Of a DNA stretch of 64,000 bases, positions 1 through 8,699 are shown in pieces (the first letter of the stretch is position 1; every line of letters starts with the position of its first letter). The notes beneath the pieces were generated by a model. That model saw nothing but the letters and a program-made list of their open reading frames with translations, was not told the origin of the DNA and ran no database searches. A program made the translations under genes and the position numbers. This DNA is from Oceanithermus profundus DSM 14977 (GTDB lineage: Bacteria; Deinococcota; Deinococci; Deinococcales; Marinithermaceae): positions 1,240,001 through 1,304,000 of the forward strand of contig NC_014761.1 of assembly GCF_000183745.1 (NCBI RefSeq), given 5' to 3'.

Positions 1-931
1 CGATGGCCGCGGCCAGCATGCCCGAGGGGTAGTGCACGCTCTCGATCGTGTCGGCGGGGCGGCCGTACTTGGCGCCCAGCTCCTTCACGAACTTCGCGGC
101 GGCGTTGTCCTCATGCGGCATGTAGTAGGCCGTCACCCAGAGGAAGCCCTCGGCCGCATCCCCCGCGAGGCGGAGCAGGTCGGGGCCGCCCGCGTAGTGC
201 GCGCCGGCGTGCTTGATCTTGAGACCGAGGCGCTTCGCGTCCTTGATCATGTTGGCCACCGGCCCGGCGACGTTCTGGTAGACGATGTACTCCACGCCCT
301 TGTTCTCGAAGCGCTTGAGGGTCGCGGTGTAGTCGAGGCCCTTGGCCATCTCCTGCACCTCGACGATCTCGATGCCCAGGTCCTTGGCCGCCTTCTTGGC
401 GTCCTCGACCGGCGCGCGGCCGAAGGGCGAGGGGTGGATGGCCATGGCCACCTTGGCGCCCGGCGACACCTTGGCGATGTACTCGAGGACCGCGATCACC
501 TGCTCGGAGTACGAGGCGATGGGCAGGAAGATGTAGTCGTTGTCGGGCGGGTCGATGTTGCCGATGTGGTAGGAAGCGGGGATGAAGGGCATGCCCACCT
601 CCTGCACCAGCGGCTTGAGCTGGAGCGTGCCGCCGGTCGAGTAGCCCAGGAAGACGGGGTCGCCCCGGTCCACGGCCTCCTCGAAGTTGCGCAGGGTGTT
701 GGCGTTGTTGTACTGGTCGTCGCGCGTTTCGCAGACGAACTCGACGCCCGAAACGTAGCCGGTGTCGTTCGCCCAGCTGCAGTAGTCCTCGATGCCCTGA
801 GCGTAGTACTTGCCCGCGTCGGAGGTGGGACCGGTGATGGCCCCGGACCACATGATGTGCACTTTTTCTGCGGCCGCAAATCCCATCGCGAGTACCGCGG
901 CCAAGGCCCACAACGTCCATTTGTTCTTCAT
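1..931 (-). CDS. livK: Branched-chain amino acid-type ABC transporter substrate-binding protein (partial)
   Basis: The frame runs from an ATG at 931 to the window edge without a stop, so about 310 N-terminal residues are visible and the C-terminus is missing. Residues 1-20 form a signal peptide (MKN, hydrophobic core, AAA), so the product is exported. The rest reads as a LivK/periplasmic-binding type 1 fold, with segments such as GAITGPTSDAGKYYAQG and FLGYSTGGTLQLKPL. It should capture the ligand for LivHM. It is the last visible gene of the livG-ligase-livH-livM-livK operon, 43 bases after livM. The ligand cannot be read from sequence; the embedded CoA ligase suggests a carboxylic acid as well as, or instead of, Leu/Ile/Val. 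Confidence 0.9.
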   Translation of the reverse strand, partial: MKNKWTLWALAAVLAMGFAAAEKVHIMWSGAITGPTSDAGKYYAQGIEDYCSWANDTGYVSGVEFVCETRDDQYNNANTLRNFEEAVDRGDPVFLGYSTGGTLQLKPLVQEVGMPFIPASYHIGNIDPPDNDYIFLPIASYSEQVIAVLEYIAKVSPGAKVAMAIHPSPFGRAPVEDAKKAAKDLGIEIVEVQEMAKGLDYTATLKRFENKGVEYIVYQNVAGPVANMIKDAKRLGLKIKHAGAHYAGGPDLLRLAGDAAEGFLWVTAYYMPHEDNAAAKFVKELGAKYGRPADTIESVHYPSGMLAAAI

Positions 932-974
932 ACGCCTACCTCCCTTATTGCGACGGCGCAGCGCGCCGGATCGC

Positions 975-2036
975 CTAGTACTTGAACGGCCAGTTGCGGA
1001 AGTAGCTGCGCAACAGCCGCCACCAGTTCGCGAGCCCCCGCGGCTCGAAGATGAGGAAGAGCACGATGGCGAGGCCGAAGGCCAGGGGCCGGATCGCCGA
1101 GCCGACGTCGACGCCCGGCGGATTGTAGATCGTCTTGATCCAGTAGGAGAAGGTCTCCATGTTGATGTCGAGCAGCTCCAGGAAGGCCGGCCCGAAGAAG
1201 CTGCCCACGAGGGTGCCGAGGCCGCCCACGATGGCCATGGCCAGGAACTTGATCGAGATCATCAGCGAGTAGTCCTCGATCACCACCGCGCGCGACCAGT
1301 AGGCGTAGAGCGCCCCGGCCACGCCGGCGTAGAAGGCCCCCAGGGCGAAGGCGAAGACCTTGGTCCGGCCCGGGTCCATCCCCATGGCGTCGGCGGCGCG
1401 GTCGTTGTCGCGCACAGCCACCAGCGAACGGCCGAAGCGGGTGCGCAGCAGGTTGCGGAAGCCGAAGGCCATGATGACGAGGACGACGAAGGTCACGTAG
1501 TACCAGAAGTAGTGGTGGTTCTTGAACCCCACCTTGTAGCCCAGGAAGACGACCCGGGGCATGGCCATCGCGCCGCCCTGCTCGAGCGCCGGCGAGTGCC
1601 CCACCGCCCACTCGAAGATCAGCTGGAAGGCGAGGGTGGCGATGGCGAGGTAGAGGTGCTTGATGCGCAGCGCCGGGATGCCCACCACCGCCCCAGCCGC
1701 GGCGGCCACCAGACCCGAGACGGGCAGCACCGCCCAGAAGGGCAGGTAGGGCGCGACCAGCGCCGCGGTGTAGGCGCCCACCCCCAGGAAGGCGGCGTGG
1801 CCGATGTTGATCAGCCCCGCGTAGCCGGTGATGATGTTGAGCCCCAGCACGGCCAGCGCGTAGATGAGGATGAGGTCGAGGATCTGCATGTTGCCGCGGC
1901 TGAGGAACTGGGGCAGCACGAGCATGCCGATCAGGAAGACGACCAGGCTCGCCTGTTCGCTGAAGGTGGCGAAGATGGTGGTGTCCTGTGCGTAGCTGGT
2001 CTTGTAGTTGCCCGTGCGCGTCCAGGGGTTACGCAT
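975..2036 (-). CDS. livM: Branched-chain amino acid-type ABC transporter permease LivM
   Basis: A protein of 353 residues starting MRNPWTRTGNYK, with a short polar N-terminus followed by about nine hydrophobic segments. It carries the family signature NIITGYAGLINIGHAAFLGVG (about residues 75-95) and the C-terminal IFEPRGLANWWR. It is the second membrane subunit of a HAAT-family importer and pairs with LivH. The ATG at 2036 lies 8 bases after the livH stop, which indicates co-transcription and probably translational coupling. A longer upstream reading in this frame is only antisense noise across livH. Confidence 0.93.
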   Translation of the reverse strand: MRNPWTRTGNYKTSYAQDTTIFATFSEQASLVVFLIGMLVLPQFLSRGNMQILDLILIYALAVLGLNIITGYAGLINIGHAAFLGVGAYTAALVAPYLPFWAVLPVSGLVAAAAGAVVGIPALRIKHLYLAIATLAFQLIFEWAVGHSPALEQGGAMAMPRVVFLGYKVGFKNHHYFWYYVTFVVLVIMAFGFRNLLRTRFGRSLVAVRDNDRAADAMGMDPGRTKVFAFALGAFYAGVAGALYAYWSRAVVIEDYSLMISIKFLAMAIVGGLGTLVGSFFGPAFLELLDINMETFSYWIKTIYNPPGVDVGSAIRPLAFGLAIVLFLIFEPRGLANWWRLLRSYFRNWPFKY

Positions 2037-2044
2037 GGCGCCTC

Positions 2045-2938
2045 CTATACACGTTCGATCTCCTCGGTGCCGAAGAGGCCGTGCGGTTTGAACCAAAGCA
2101 CGAGCAACAGCACCAGGAAGGGGAAGACGTCGCCGGTGCCGCCGCCGGGGATGTAGGCGTCGAGGTAGCCGGCGGCCAGGTTCTCGAGGATGCCGATGAT
2201 GATGCCGCCCACGACGGCCCCGGGAATCGAGTCGAGCCCGCCGAGGATGACGACCGGGAAGACCTTGAGCCCGATGCCGACGAGGCCCTCCAGGTTGAGG
2301 CCCGAGATCGCCCCCACGATCAGGCCGGCCGCGGCGGCGGTGATGCCCGCCGCCGCCCAGGCGAGGGCGAAAACCTTCTCGACCGAGACGCCCAGGCTCA
2401 TCGAGGCCATCTGGTCGTCGGCGACCGCCCGCATGGCGATGCCGACGGTGGAACGCTGGAAGAACCAGCCGAACGCCGCCAGGAAGACGGCGGTGAAGAC
2501 GACGGCGAGGAGCTGCGGGTAGCTGACGCTGATGCCGGCGAAGCTGACGCCGCCCTCGGGGAGGAAGCCCGGGAGCGAGAAGTTGCCCGAACCGTAGGGC
2601 GTCAGGTGGATGAGCCCGCCGAAGACCGAGGCGAGGCCGATCGTCACCATGATGACGCTGATGATCGGCTGGCCCACGAGCGGCTTGAGGAAGACCCGCT
2701 CGGTGAAGTAACCGACGACCGCGGTGAAGGCGAGGGCGAGCGCCGCGGCGATCCAGACGGAGAGCCCCAGGCTGGTCGCGAGGGCGTAGGCGGTGAAGGC
2801 GCCGATGGCGATGAAGTGGCCGTGGGCGAAGTTGATGACGCGGCTGGCCTTGTAGATGAGGACGAAGCCCAGCGCCGCCAGCGCGTAGACCGACCCCACG
2901 ACGATGCCGGAGACCAGCAGCTGGAAGAAGTAGCTCAT
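2045..2938 (-). CDS. livH: Branched-chain amino acid-type ABC transporter permease LivH
   Basis: A protein of 297 residues, close to the usual LivH length. It begins MSYFFQLLVSGIVVGSVYALAALGFVLIYKAS, the canonical first helix. It also shows the conserved RVINFAHGHFIAIGAF segment and GGLDSIPGAVVGGIIIG in the cytoplasmic coupling region that contacts the ATPase. Its ATG overlaps the stop of the upstream ligase gene in an ATGA (2935-2938). It forms the translocation pore with LivM. The substrate is not identifiable from sequence. Confidence 0.94.
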   Translation of the reverse strand: MSYFFQLLVSGIVVGSVYALAALGFVLIYKASRVINFAHGHFIAIGAFTAYALATSLGLSVWIAAALALAFTAVVGYFTERVFLKPLVGQPIISVIMVTIGLASVFGGLIHLTPYGSGNFSLPGFLPEGGVSFAGISVSYPQLLAVVFTAVFLAAFGWFFQRSTVGIAMRAVADDQMASMSLGVSVEKVFALAWAAAGITAAAAGLIVGAISGLNLEGLVGIGLKVFPVVILGGLDSIPGAVVGGIIIGILENLAAGYLDAYIPGGGTGDVFPFLVLLLVLWFKPHGLFGTEEIERV

Positions 2939-4884
2939 GCGCCCACCTCCTCACGGGCGGGGCCCGGGGTCAGATCGATCACGCGCACCTTCGCCTCCAC
3001 GCGTTGCACCGAACCGTCCTGGTACTTGAACTCGGTCTTCACGAGCACCTCGTCGGCGTCGCCGTAGAGCGCCTCCACCAGGTCGTGGTAGCGCTCGGCG
3101 ACGAACTTGCGCCGCACCTTACCGGTGCGGGTCAGCTCGTCGTCGTCGGCGTCGAGCAGCTTGAAGAGCAGCACGAAGCGGCGGATGCGCAGCCCTTCGG
3201 GCAGGTCGGCGTTCACCTGCTCGACCTCGCGCCGAATCAGCTCGGCCACCTCGGGCTTGCTCGAGAGGTCCATGTAGGTGGTGTAGGCGAGGCCGCGGTC
3301 CTCGGCCCACTTGCCCACGGTCTGGGGGTCGATGTTGATGAAGGCGGCCAGGTAGGGCCGGCGGTCGCCGTAGACGACAGCCTCCTTGATGAAGGGGCTG
3401 AACTTGAGCTTGTTCTCCAGGAACTGGGGGCTGAACATCTCGCCGCCGGCGGTGTGCATGACGTCGGAGAGGCGGTCGATGACGACGAGGTGCCCGTCCT
3501 CGGTCAGGTAGCCGGCGTCGCCCGAGTGCAGCCAGCCGCCCTCGAGCAGCTCGGCGGTGGCGTCGTCGCGCTTGTAGTAGCCGGCGCAGACGGCGTCGGA
3601 ACGCGCCAGGATCTCGCCCTCGTCGCTGATCTTCACCTCGGTGCCGGGGATGGGCACCCCCACGGTGTCGTAGCGCACGTCGCCGTCGCGGTGGACGAAG
3701 GCGATGCCGGTGATCTCGGTCTGGCCGTAGATCTGCTTGAGGTTGACCCCCAGGGCGTGGAAGAAGCGGAAGACGTCGGGGCCGAGCGCCGCCCCGCCGG
3801 TGTAGGCCCGGCGCAGGCGCAAGAAGCCCAGCTGGTCTTTGAGCGGCCGGAAGAGGACCGCGTGCGCGAAGGCGTAGGCAAGGCGCAGGCCCAGGGGCAT
3901 GGGTTTGCCGTGCATGCGGTAGTCGGCCGCCTTGTAGCCCACCTTCATCAGCTGGCGGTAGACCCAGCGGTTGAAGGCGTAGGACTCGCTGATGTCCACC
4001 CAGATGCGGCTCTGGATGCCCTCCCAGACGCGCGGCGGGCTGAACATCAGGTGGGGGCCGATCTCGACGAGGTCGCTCATGGCGGTGGCCACCTCCTCGG
4101 GGAAGTTGACCGCGAACCCGCCGGTGAGCCCCATGCCCATCGTCATCATCTGTTCCCCGATCCAGGCCAGCGGCAGGAAGGAGAGGTAGTCGTCGGTGGG
4201 CTCCATGGGGTCGATCTCCTGCAGCGCCACGCCCATGTGGATCAGGTTCTTGTGGGTGAGCATCGCCGCCTTGGGCTTGCCCGTGGTGCCCGAGGTGAGC
4301 GAGAAGTGGGCCACGTCGTCGGGTCGCCCCGCCTCGAGCCGCTCCTCGTAGGCGCGCGGTTCGGCGTGGCGGTGCTTGCGCCCCAGATCGAGGACTTCTT
4401 CGAAGCTGACGAAGAGGTCGGGGTCGTAGCCGCGCATGCCGCGCGGATCCTCGTAGACGATCCGGCGCAGCTTGGGAAGCTCGTCCTTGACCTCGAGCAG
4501 CTTGTCGGCCTGCTCCTGATCCTGCACGAGCGCCATCGTGACGTCGGCGTAGTCCATCACGTAGGCGACCTCGGCGGGGACCGAAGAGGGGTAGATGCCC
4601 ACGGAGACGCCGCCGAGCCCCTGCACAGCCAGCTCGGCGTAGACCCACTCGGGAATGTTCTCGGCGATGACCGCGAACTTCTCGCCGGGCTCGTAACCCA
4701 GCGCGAGCAGCCCGTGCGCGAAGTCGCGCACGTTGGCGTAGTACTCGGCGTAGGTCACCTCGTTCCAGATGCCGAAGTCCTTCTCGCGCAGCGCCACGCG
4801 CTCGCCTTCGTTCTCGGCGCGCAGCTTGAGGAGCTGCGGCAGCGTGTACCGTTTCAAGTCGGCGCTGGGACGGATGATCTTCAT
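2935..4884 (-). CDS. AMP-forming acyl-CoA synthetase (long-chain fatty acid/carboxylate-CoA ligase)
   Basis: A 649-residue adenylate-forming enzyme that activates a carboxylic acid to its CoA thioester with ATP. The AMP-binding P-loop-like motif SLTSGTTGKPKAAMLTH lies at about residues 195-211, the adenine motif IYGQTEITG near 390, and the hinge GWLHSGDAGYLTEDGHLVVIDR near 450-475. Length and motifs fit the FadD15/long-chain group used in beta-oxidation. It is locked into the transporter operon by 4-base ATGA overlaps at both ends (livG stop and livH start). This implies that the imported ligand, or a product of it, is CoA-activated, in contrast to simple amino acid uptake. Chain length or aromatic specificity cannot be decided here. 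Confidence 0.9.
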   Translation of the reverse strand: MKIIRPSADLKRYTLPQLLKLRAENEGERVALREKDFGIWNEVTYAEYYANVRDFAHGLLALGYEPGEKFAVIAENIPEWVYAELAVQGLGGVSVGIYPSSVPAEVAYVMDYADVTMALVQDQEQADKLLEVKDELPKLRRIVYEDPRGMRGYDPDLFVSFEEVLDLGRKHRHAEPRAYEERLEAGRPDDVAHFSLTSGTTGKPKAAMLTHKNLIHMGVALQEIDPMEPTDDYLSFLPLAWIGEQMMTMGMGLTGGFAVNFPEEVATAMSDLVEIGPHLMFSPPRVWEGIQSRIWVDISESYAFNRWVYRQLMKVGYKAADYRMHGKPMPLGLRLAYAFAHAVLFRPLKDQLGFLRLRRAYTGGAALGPDVFRFFHALGVNLKQIYGQTEITGIAFVHRDGDVRYDTVGVPIPGTEVKISDEGEILARSDAVCAGYYKRDDATAELLEGGWLHSGDAGYLTEDGHLVVIDRLSDVMHTAGGEMFSPQFLENKLKFSPFIKEAVVYGDRRPYLAAFINIDPQTVGKWAEDRGLAYTTYMDLSSKPEVAELIRREVEQVNADLPEGLRIRRFVLLFKLLDADDDELTRTGKVRRKFVAERYHDLVEALYGDADEVLVKTEFKYQDGSVQRVEAKVRVIDLTPGPAREEVGA

Positions 4885-5645
4885 CCCGCACCCCCCACGT
4901 AGGCCTCGATGACGGCCGGGTTCTCGGCCACGTCCTCGGGCTTGCCGGTGGCGATCACCATCCCGAAGTCGAGGACGTAGACGCGGTCGGAGATGTCCAT
5001 CACCACCCCCAGGTCGTGCTCGATGAGGATCACCGTGGTGCCGCGCTCGGCGAGGATGTCGAGGATGAAGCGGACCATGTCCTCTTTCTCCTCGAGCGTC
5101 ATCCCCGCCATCGGCTCGTCGAGCAGCAGCAGCTTGGGCTCGAGCGAGAGCGCCCGCGCCACCTCGACGCGCTTGCGCACCCCGTAGGGCAGGTTGCCCA
5201 CCAGCGCCTTGCGGTAGGGCTCGAGCTCCATGAAGTCGATCACGTCCTCGACGACGCGGCGGTTTTCGACCTCGACCCGGCGCGCGGAACCGTAGAACAC
5301 GGAGGCGGCGCCGATCGAGTACTTCAGGTAGGTGTGGCGCGCCAGCATCAGGTTCTCGAGGACGGAGACGCCCCCGAAGAGCTCGATGTTCTGGAACGCA
5401 CGCGCCACCCCGTAGCCCGTGATCGTGTGGGGGCTGGCGTGGGTGAGGTCGTGACCCTCGAAGGTGATGCGACCGTGGGTCGGGTGGTAGAAGCCGGAGA
5501 TGCAGTTGAGCAGGCTGGTCTTCCCCGCCCCGTTGGGGCCGATGATCGAGACCAGCTCCCCCGGCTCCACGACGACGTCGACGCCGTTGAGTGCGTTGAT
5601 ACCCCCGAAGCTTAAGGTAACGTTTTCGACTGAAAGCTGCGCCAA
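4881..5645 (-). CDS. livG: Branched-chain amino acid-type ABC transporter ATP-binding protein LivG
   Basis: ATPase subunit of about 254 residues. Walker A is GPNGAGKTS (about residues 35-43), the LivG-type signature LPYGVRKRVEVARAL replaces LSGGQ, Walker B is KLLLLDEPMAGM, and the switch region ends LIEHD. I chose the TTG at 5645 (MAQLSVENVTLSFGG) because GGGGAGG sits 5 bases upstream and the length then matches the family. A longer reading begins at 5711 inside the promoter. It is the first gene of the operon and its stop overlaps the ligase start (4881-4884). Its partner LivF is not in the window and may lie beyond position 1. Confidence 0.92.
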   Translation of the reverse strand: MAQLSVENVTLSFGGINALNGVDVVVEPGELVSIIGPNGAGKTSLLNCISGFYHPTHGRITFEGHDLTHASPHTITGYGVARAFQNIELFGGVSVLENLMLARHTYLKYSIGAASVFYGSARRVEVENRRVVEDVIDFMELEPYRKALVGNLPYGVRKRVEVARALSLEPKLLLLDEPMAGMTLEEKEDMVRFILDILAERGTTVILIEHDLGVVMDISDRVYVLDFGMVIATGKPEDVAENPAVIEAYVGGAG

Positions 5646-5682
5646 GACCGCCTCCCCGGAACCAACGATGCTGTTTGCGGCG

Positions 5683-5711
5683 AGTATACCGACGCAGCCC
5701 CTGGTTGTCAA
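5683..5711 (-). promoter_or_regulatory. Sigma-70-type promoter of the livG operon
   Basis: On the minus strand the -35 box is TTGACA (5706-5711, consensus) and the -10 box is TATACT (5683-5688), separated by exactly 17 bases. It precedes the livG TTG start by about 37 bases, leaving a short leader with a good ribosome binding site. Confidence 0.85.
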
Positions 5712-5727
5712 CGCTTATTGCAGTCGC

Positions 5728-5743
5728 TGACGTAAAAGCGTCA
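5728..5743. promoter_or_regulatory. Candidate operator, inverted repeat upstream of the livG promoter
   Basis: TGACG-TAAAAG-CGTCA is a perfect 5-bp inverted repeat with a 6-base spacer, 16 bases upstream of the -35 box. The size suits a dimeric regulator of the TetR or GntR type. Which protein binds is unknown, and a chance occurrence is possible. Confidence 0.35.
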
Positions 5744-5774
5744 TATTCAAAGGACCTGCATAGCGACCTGTGCG

Positions 5775-6566
5775 TTAAGCTGAGCCGATGAGGCGCCGCA
5801 GCGCCGCTTCGGGGTCCGGATCGCGCGCCAGCGAGCTGCCGATGAGCACGGCGTCGAAACGCCCTTCGAGGGCCGCGAGCTCTTCGCGGGCGCGGTAGCC
5901 GGACTCGGCCACCAGCAACCCATCGAAACCCAACGCGCGGACGTGGCGGGCCACCCGGGGGGCCGTGCCCAGGTCCACCCGCAGCGTCGTCAGGTCGCGG
6001 TTGTTCACGCCCAGGATCTCCGCCCCGGCTTCCAGGGCCAGCTCCGCCTCGCGTTCGTCGTGCACCTCGACCAGGGCGTCGAGCCCCGCAGTGCGCGCCG
6101 CCTCCAGGTAGGCCCCGGTGAGCGGGCCCAGTACGGCCACGATGAGCAGCACCGCCGAGGCCCCGAGCGCGCGCGCCTCGTCCACCTGGACCGGATGAAC
6201 CACGAAGTCCTTGCGCAGAAGCGGCAGCTCCACGGCCGCGCGCGCGGCCTCCAGGTCGGCGTCGCTCCCGGCGAAGAACTCGGGTTCGGTCAACACGCTC
6301 ACGGCCCGCGCCCCCGCGCGGGCGTAGGCGCGCGCCACCTCGGCGGCGTCCAGGTCGGCGATCGCCCCCTCCGAAGGGCTCTTGCGCTTGACCTCGGCGA
6401 TCACCGAGAGGCCCGGCGCCGCCAGCGCCTCCGCGAAGGAGGGCGGCCGCCCGGCCGGCGGGCCGTGCGTCCGCCGGCCGCCGGCTGCGACCCGCTCCAA
6501 GCGGCGGCGGGCGATGCGCCCCAGCACGCCGGGAACGCGGTTAAGGTCAGGAACCATGGCTTCCAT
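5775..6566 (-). CDS. trpC: Indole-3-glycerol phosphate synthase
   Basis: A 263-residue single-domain TIM barrel converting CdRP to indole-3-glycerol phosphate in tryptophan synthesis. Diagnostic segments are [16 protein letters not shown] (about 54-69, catalytic Lys), [41 protein letters not shown] with the usual variation, and LLVAESGYR. The start overlaps the upstream gene by 20 bases. Both ATG codons (MEAMVPDL at 6566 and MVPDL at 6557) fall inside that overlap, so the two are translationally coupled. No other trp gene is nearby. The 129 bases to livG contain the livG promoter; I see no strong trpC terminator. Confidence 0.93.
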   Translation of the reverse strand: MEAMVPDLNRVPGVLGRIARRRLERVAAGGRRTHGPPAGRPPSFAEALAAPGLSVIAEVKRKSPSEGAIADLDAAEVARAYARAGARAVSVLTEPEFFAGSDADLEAARAAVELPLLRKDFVVHPVQVDEARALGASAVLLIVAVLGPLTGAYLEAARTAGLDALVEVHDEREAELALEAGAEILGVNNRDLTTLRVDLGTAPRVARHVRALGFDGLLVAESGYRAREELAALEGRFDAVLIGSSLARDPDPEAALRRLIGSA

Positions 6567-7302
6567 GCAGGGCGAAGGCGTCCGGGGGCAGGTCCACCTC
6601 GGCCACCCAGGCCAGCAGCCGGCTCAGGTAGACCTGCAGGAAGTAGTCGGGGCTGATCACCTGGTCCACGGCCAGGTAGGCGTCCTGTAGCGGCGGCTCC
6701 TTGAGCGCGAAGAGGCCGTGGTACGGCTGCAGCACGCGCAGGGGCAGCCCTCCGCCGGCGTAAAGGATCAGGTCGACCTCGTGCGCGAGCGCCTCGACCT
6801 GGGCCTGCGAGAGCGCGACCCGGCCGCGCTGGGGCTGCGGGAAGCGGCCGAGCACGGCCTCCCCTTCGCTGGGGCTGGCCTGCCAGACGTGCACGGTGCG
6901 CGCCGTTCGCAGCGCCGAGCGCAGCCCCGGCCGCGGCGGCCCGACCCAGAGGACGCGCGCCCCCGTGAACCCGGCGTGTTCGATGGCGAAGCGAACGGCT
7001 TCCGGCCAGAGAAAGCTGCCCGTCGCCGCCCCGAACTGAACCTTGACCGCGTCCACGCGCCCCGCCTCCTCCGCCTCGGCCTCACGCCGCGGCACCGCCA
7101 CGAAGGCCGCCTCCTGGGCCGCGGGGTCCTCCACCAACGCCCCCCCGAAGCCCAGTGGGGCGAGGCCCGCGACGGCTTCGGCCAGCGCCGCGCCCGGCTG
7201 GGCGCTCTGGACGAACAGGGGCAGATCGTGCCCGTGCACCGCCGACACCAGGGCGTCGTGCCAGCGGCTTTGGGCGGTGGCGAAGAGCGCAACGAGGTTC
7301 AC
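6547..7302 (-). CDS. Divergent shikimate dehydrogenase-like protein, probably non-canonical
   Basis: A 251-residue protein starting with GTG ([18 protein letters not shown]) behind a GAGGGGG ribosome binding site. The overall plan resembles AroE. A segment [11 protein letters not shown] stands where AroE has its NVTxPxK substrate motif, [27 protein letters not shown] where AroE has the NTDG region, and [19 protein letters not shown] where the GAGGA dinucleotide loop should be. The catalytic Lys of NVTxPxK and the Asp of NTDG are not visible, so dehydrogenase activity is doubtful. It overlaps trpC, hinting at a role tied to aromatic synthesis. Assignment is by pattern only; another Rossmann protein is possible. 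Confidence 0.45.
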   Translation of the reverse strand: MNLVALFATAQSRWHDALVSAVHGHDLPLFVQSAQPGAALAEAVAGLAPLGFGGALVEDPAAQEAAFVAVPRREAEAEEAGRVDAVKVQFGAATGSFLWPEAVRFAIEHAGFTGARVLWVGPPRPGLRSALRTARTVHVWQASPSEGEAVLGRFPQPQRGRVALSQAQVEALAHEVDLILYAGGGLPLRVLQPYHGLFALKEPPLQDAYLAVDQVISPDYFLQVYLSRLLAWVAEVDLPPDAFALHGSHGS

Positions 7303-7359
7303 CTGCGCCCCCTCGGTCGGGCGGTGCGGGCGGCTGCGGCGGCGTGGCTCACGTGGCTG

Positions 7360-7365
7360 ATTATA
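7360..7365 (-). promoter_or_regulatory. -10 box for the aroE-like/trpC transcription unit
   Basis: Minus-strand TATAAT, a perfect -10 hexamer about 58 bases upstream of the GTG at 7302, in the gap after the isoaspartyl peptidase gene. No convincing -35 lies at 17 bases, so the call rests on the -10 alone. Confidence 0.45.
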
Positions 7366-7372
7366 CCCACGG

Positions 7373-8263
7373 TCACGCGCCCGGAGCGATCTGGGCGCCC
7401 TCGCCGGCCTGCGTGCGCCAAGCCACGCTCATCTCGGGGGTCGTGTGGTGCCAGGCCAGGCGGCCCTGCGCGTCCACGAGGATCAGGCCCCCGGCTCCGC
7501 CCAAGCGCGCGACCGCCTCCAGGGCCGTACGCACCGCCCGTTCGGGGGGTGCGTCGCGCAGCGCGCCGGCGGCGCGGTAGGCCGCCAGCGCCCGGGCGAA
7601 GTACTCCCCGTGCCCCGTGGCGCTGACCGCCCCCAGCCCCGCCTCGGCGTAGGTTCCGGCGCCCGGCAGCGGGGTGTCGCCGACGCGCCCGACCCGCTGG
7701 TCGACCATCCCCCCGGTGGAGGTGGCCGCCGCCAATCGGCCCGCGGCGTCCAGGGCCACCGCGCCCACGGTGCCCGAACGCTCCTCCAGCGCGCGCCGGC
7801 GGGCCAGCGACCAGCGGCGCCGTTGGCGCTCGGTCACGAGCTCGCCGGGATCGCATGCGGGGATGCCGCGCTCGCGCGCGAAGCGGCTCGCCCCCTCACC
7901 GACCAGCAGGACGTGTTCGGAGCGCAGCACTTCGGCGGCCAGCAGCACCGGGTTCTTGACGTCGCGCACCGCAGCGACGGCGCCGAAGCCCAGGTCCTCG
8001 CCGTCCATGACGGCGGCGTCCAGCTCGGCGAAACCGTCGCGGTTCAGGGCCGCGCCGGTGCCGGCGTTGAAGAGGGGGTCGTCCTCGAGCCGACGCACGG
8101 CCTCGAGCACCGCCTCCAGCGCGGTTGCGCCCTGTTCGAGCAACGCCCAGGCCGCGTCGCGTGCGCGCACCACCCCGGCGACGCGGTCGTCCCGGCCCGA
8201 CGCCTCGACGCGCCCCGCGCCGCCGTGGACCAAAAGCGCGGGCCCGCCGCCTACCAACGCCAC
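7373..8263 (-). CDS. Isoaspartyl peptidase / plant-type L-asparaginase (Ntn hydrolase)
   Basis: About 296 residues from the GTG at 8263 (MALVGGGPALLVHGGAG). A TTG at 8257 is an alternative start. Landmarks of the T2 family are LVHGGAG at the N-terminus, DPLFNAGTGAALNRDG, MDGEDLGFGAVAAVRDVKNPV, and the autocleavage site SGTVGAVALD with nucleophile Thr near residue 165, followed by TSTGGMVDQRVGRVGDTPLPGAG. The precursor self-cleaves before that Thr to give alpha and beta subunits, then hydrolyses isoaspartyl dipeptides, cleaning up damaged protein, and possibly asparagine. Its start overlaps the end of the upstream barrel-like gene by 13 bases. Confidence 0.9.
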   Translation of the reverse strand: MALVGGGPALLVHGGAGRVEASGRDDRVAGVVRARDAAWALLEQGATALEAVLEAVRRLEDDPLFNAGTGAALNRDGFAELDAAVMDGEDLGFGAVAAVRDVKNPVLLAAEVLRSEHVLLVGEGASRFARERGIPACDPGELVTERQRRRWSLARRRALEERSGTVGAVALDAAGRLAAATSTGGMVDQRVGRVGDTPLPGAGTYAEAGLGAVSATGHGEYFARALAAYRAAGALRDAPPERAVRTALEAVARLGGAGGLILVDAQGRLAWHHTTPEMSVAWRTQAGEGAQIAPGA

Positions 8264-8694
8264 ACCATCCCCAGGCCGGCGCGCGTGTAGGGTGCCGCGC
8301 CGTAGTTGTAGCTGAACTCGGCGTAGGGCCGGGCCTGGCCGACGTTGAGGGCCAGCCCCAGGGTCACGACGGCGTACGACTCCGAACCGACATCCATCAC
8401 GAACCCCCCCTCCGAAGGGAGCCGCGCGATCATCGTCGCGGCCCCCGCGGCCGCGTAGGGCTCGAGCAAACGCCGCCCCCAGGGGCGGTAGAGCAGGTCG
8501 AGCCCGCCCATCAGCCCCCCGCGCTCGCCAAAGAGCAGGCGGCCGCGGGCGGCCAGCGGCTGCCCTTCGATGTAAAAACCCAACACTCCGGAATACCCGC
8601 CCAGCACCATGTTCCTGCCGACGGCCAGATCCAACCCGCCCGCGGCCCACGCGGACGCAAACAGGAGCAGCAGCCCAATCCCGTACCTTTTCAC
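8251..8694 (-). CDS. Small exported protein, barrel-like, function unknown
   Basis: A 147-residue protein from GTG 8694: MKRYGIGLLLLFASAWA is a signal peptide. The mature part is rich in alternating hydrophobic residues and glycine (LGGYSGVLGFYIEG, GLMGGLDLLYRPWG, YAEFSYNYGAAPYTRAGLG), the look of an 8-stranded outer-membrane or surface beta-barrel, with a terminal aromatic residue (VWRW). TAGAAT lies 7 bases before the GTG, so translation is probably leaderless. I do not recognise a family. Confidence 0.6.
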   Translation of the reverse strand: MKRYGIGLLLLFASAWAAGGLDLAVGRNMVLGGYSGVLGFYIEGQPLAARGRLLFGERGGLMGGLDLLYRPWGRRLLEPYAAAGAATMIARLPSEGGFVMDVGSESYAVVTLGLALNVGQARPYAEFSYNYGAAPYTRAGLGMVWRW

Positions 8695-8699
8695 GAGCT

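Noticed and set aside
5728-5743. trpC intrinsic terminator
   Set aside because: The stem is only 5 bp with no U-run on the minus strand; position above the livG promoter suits an operator better.
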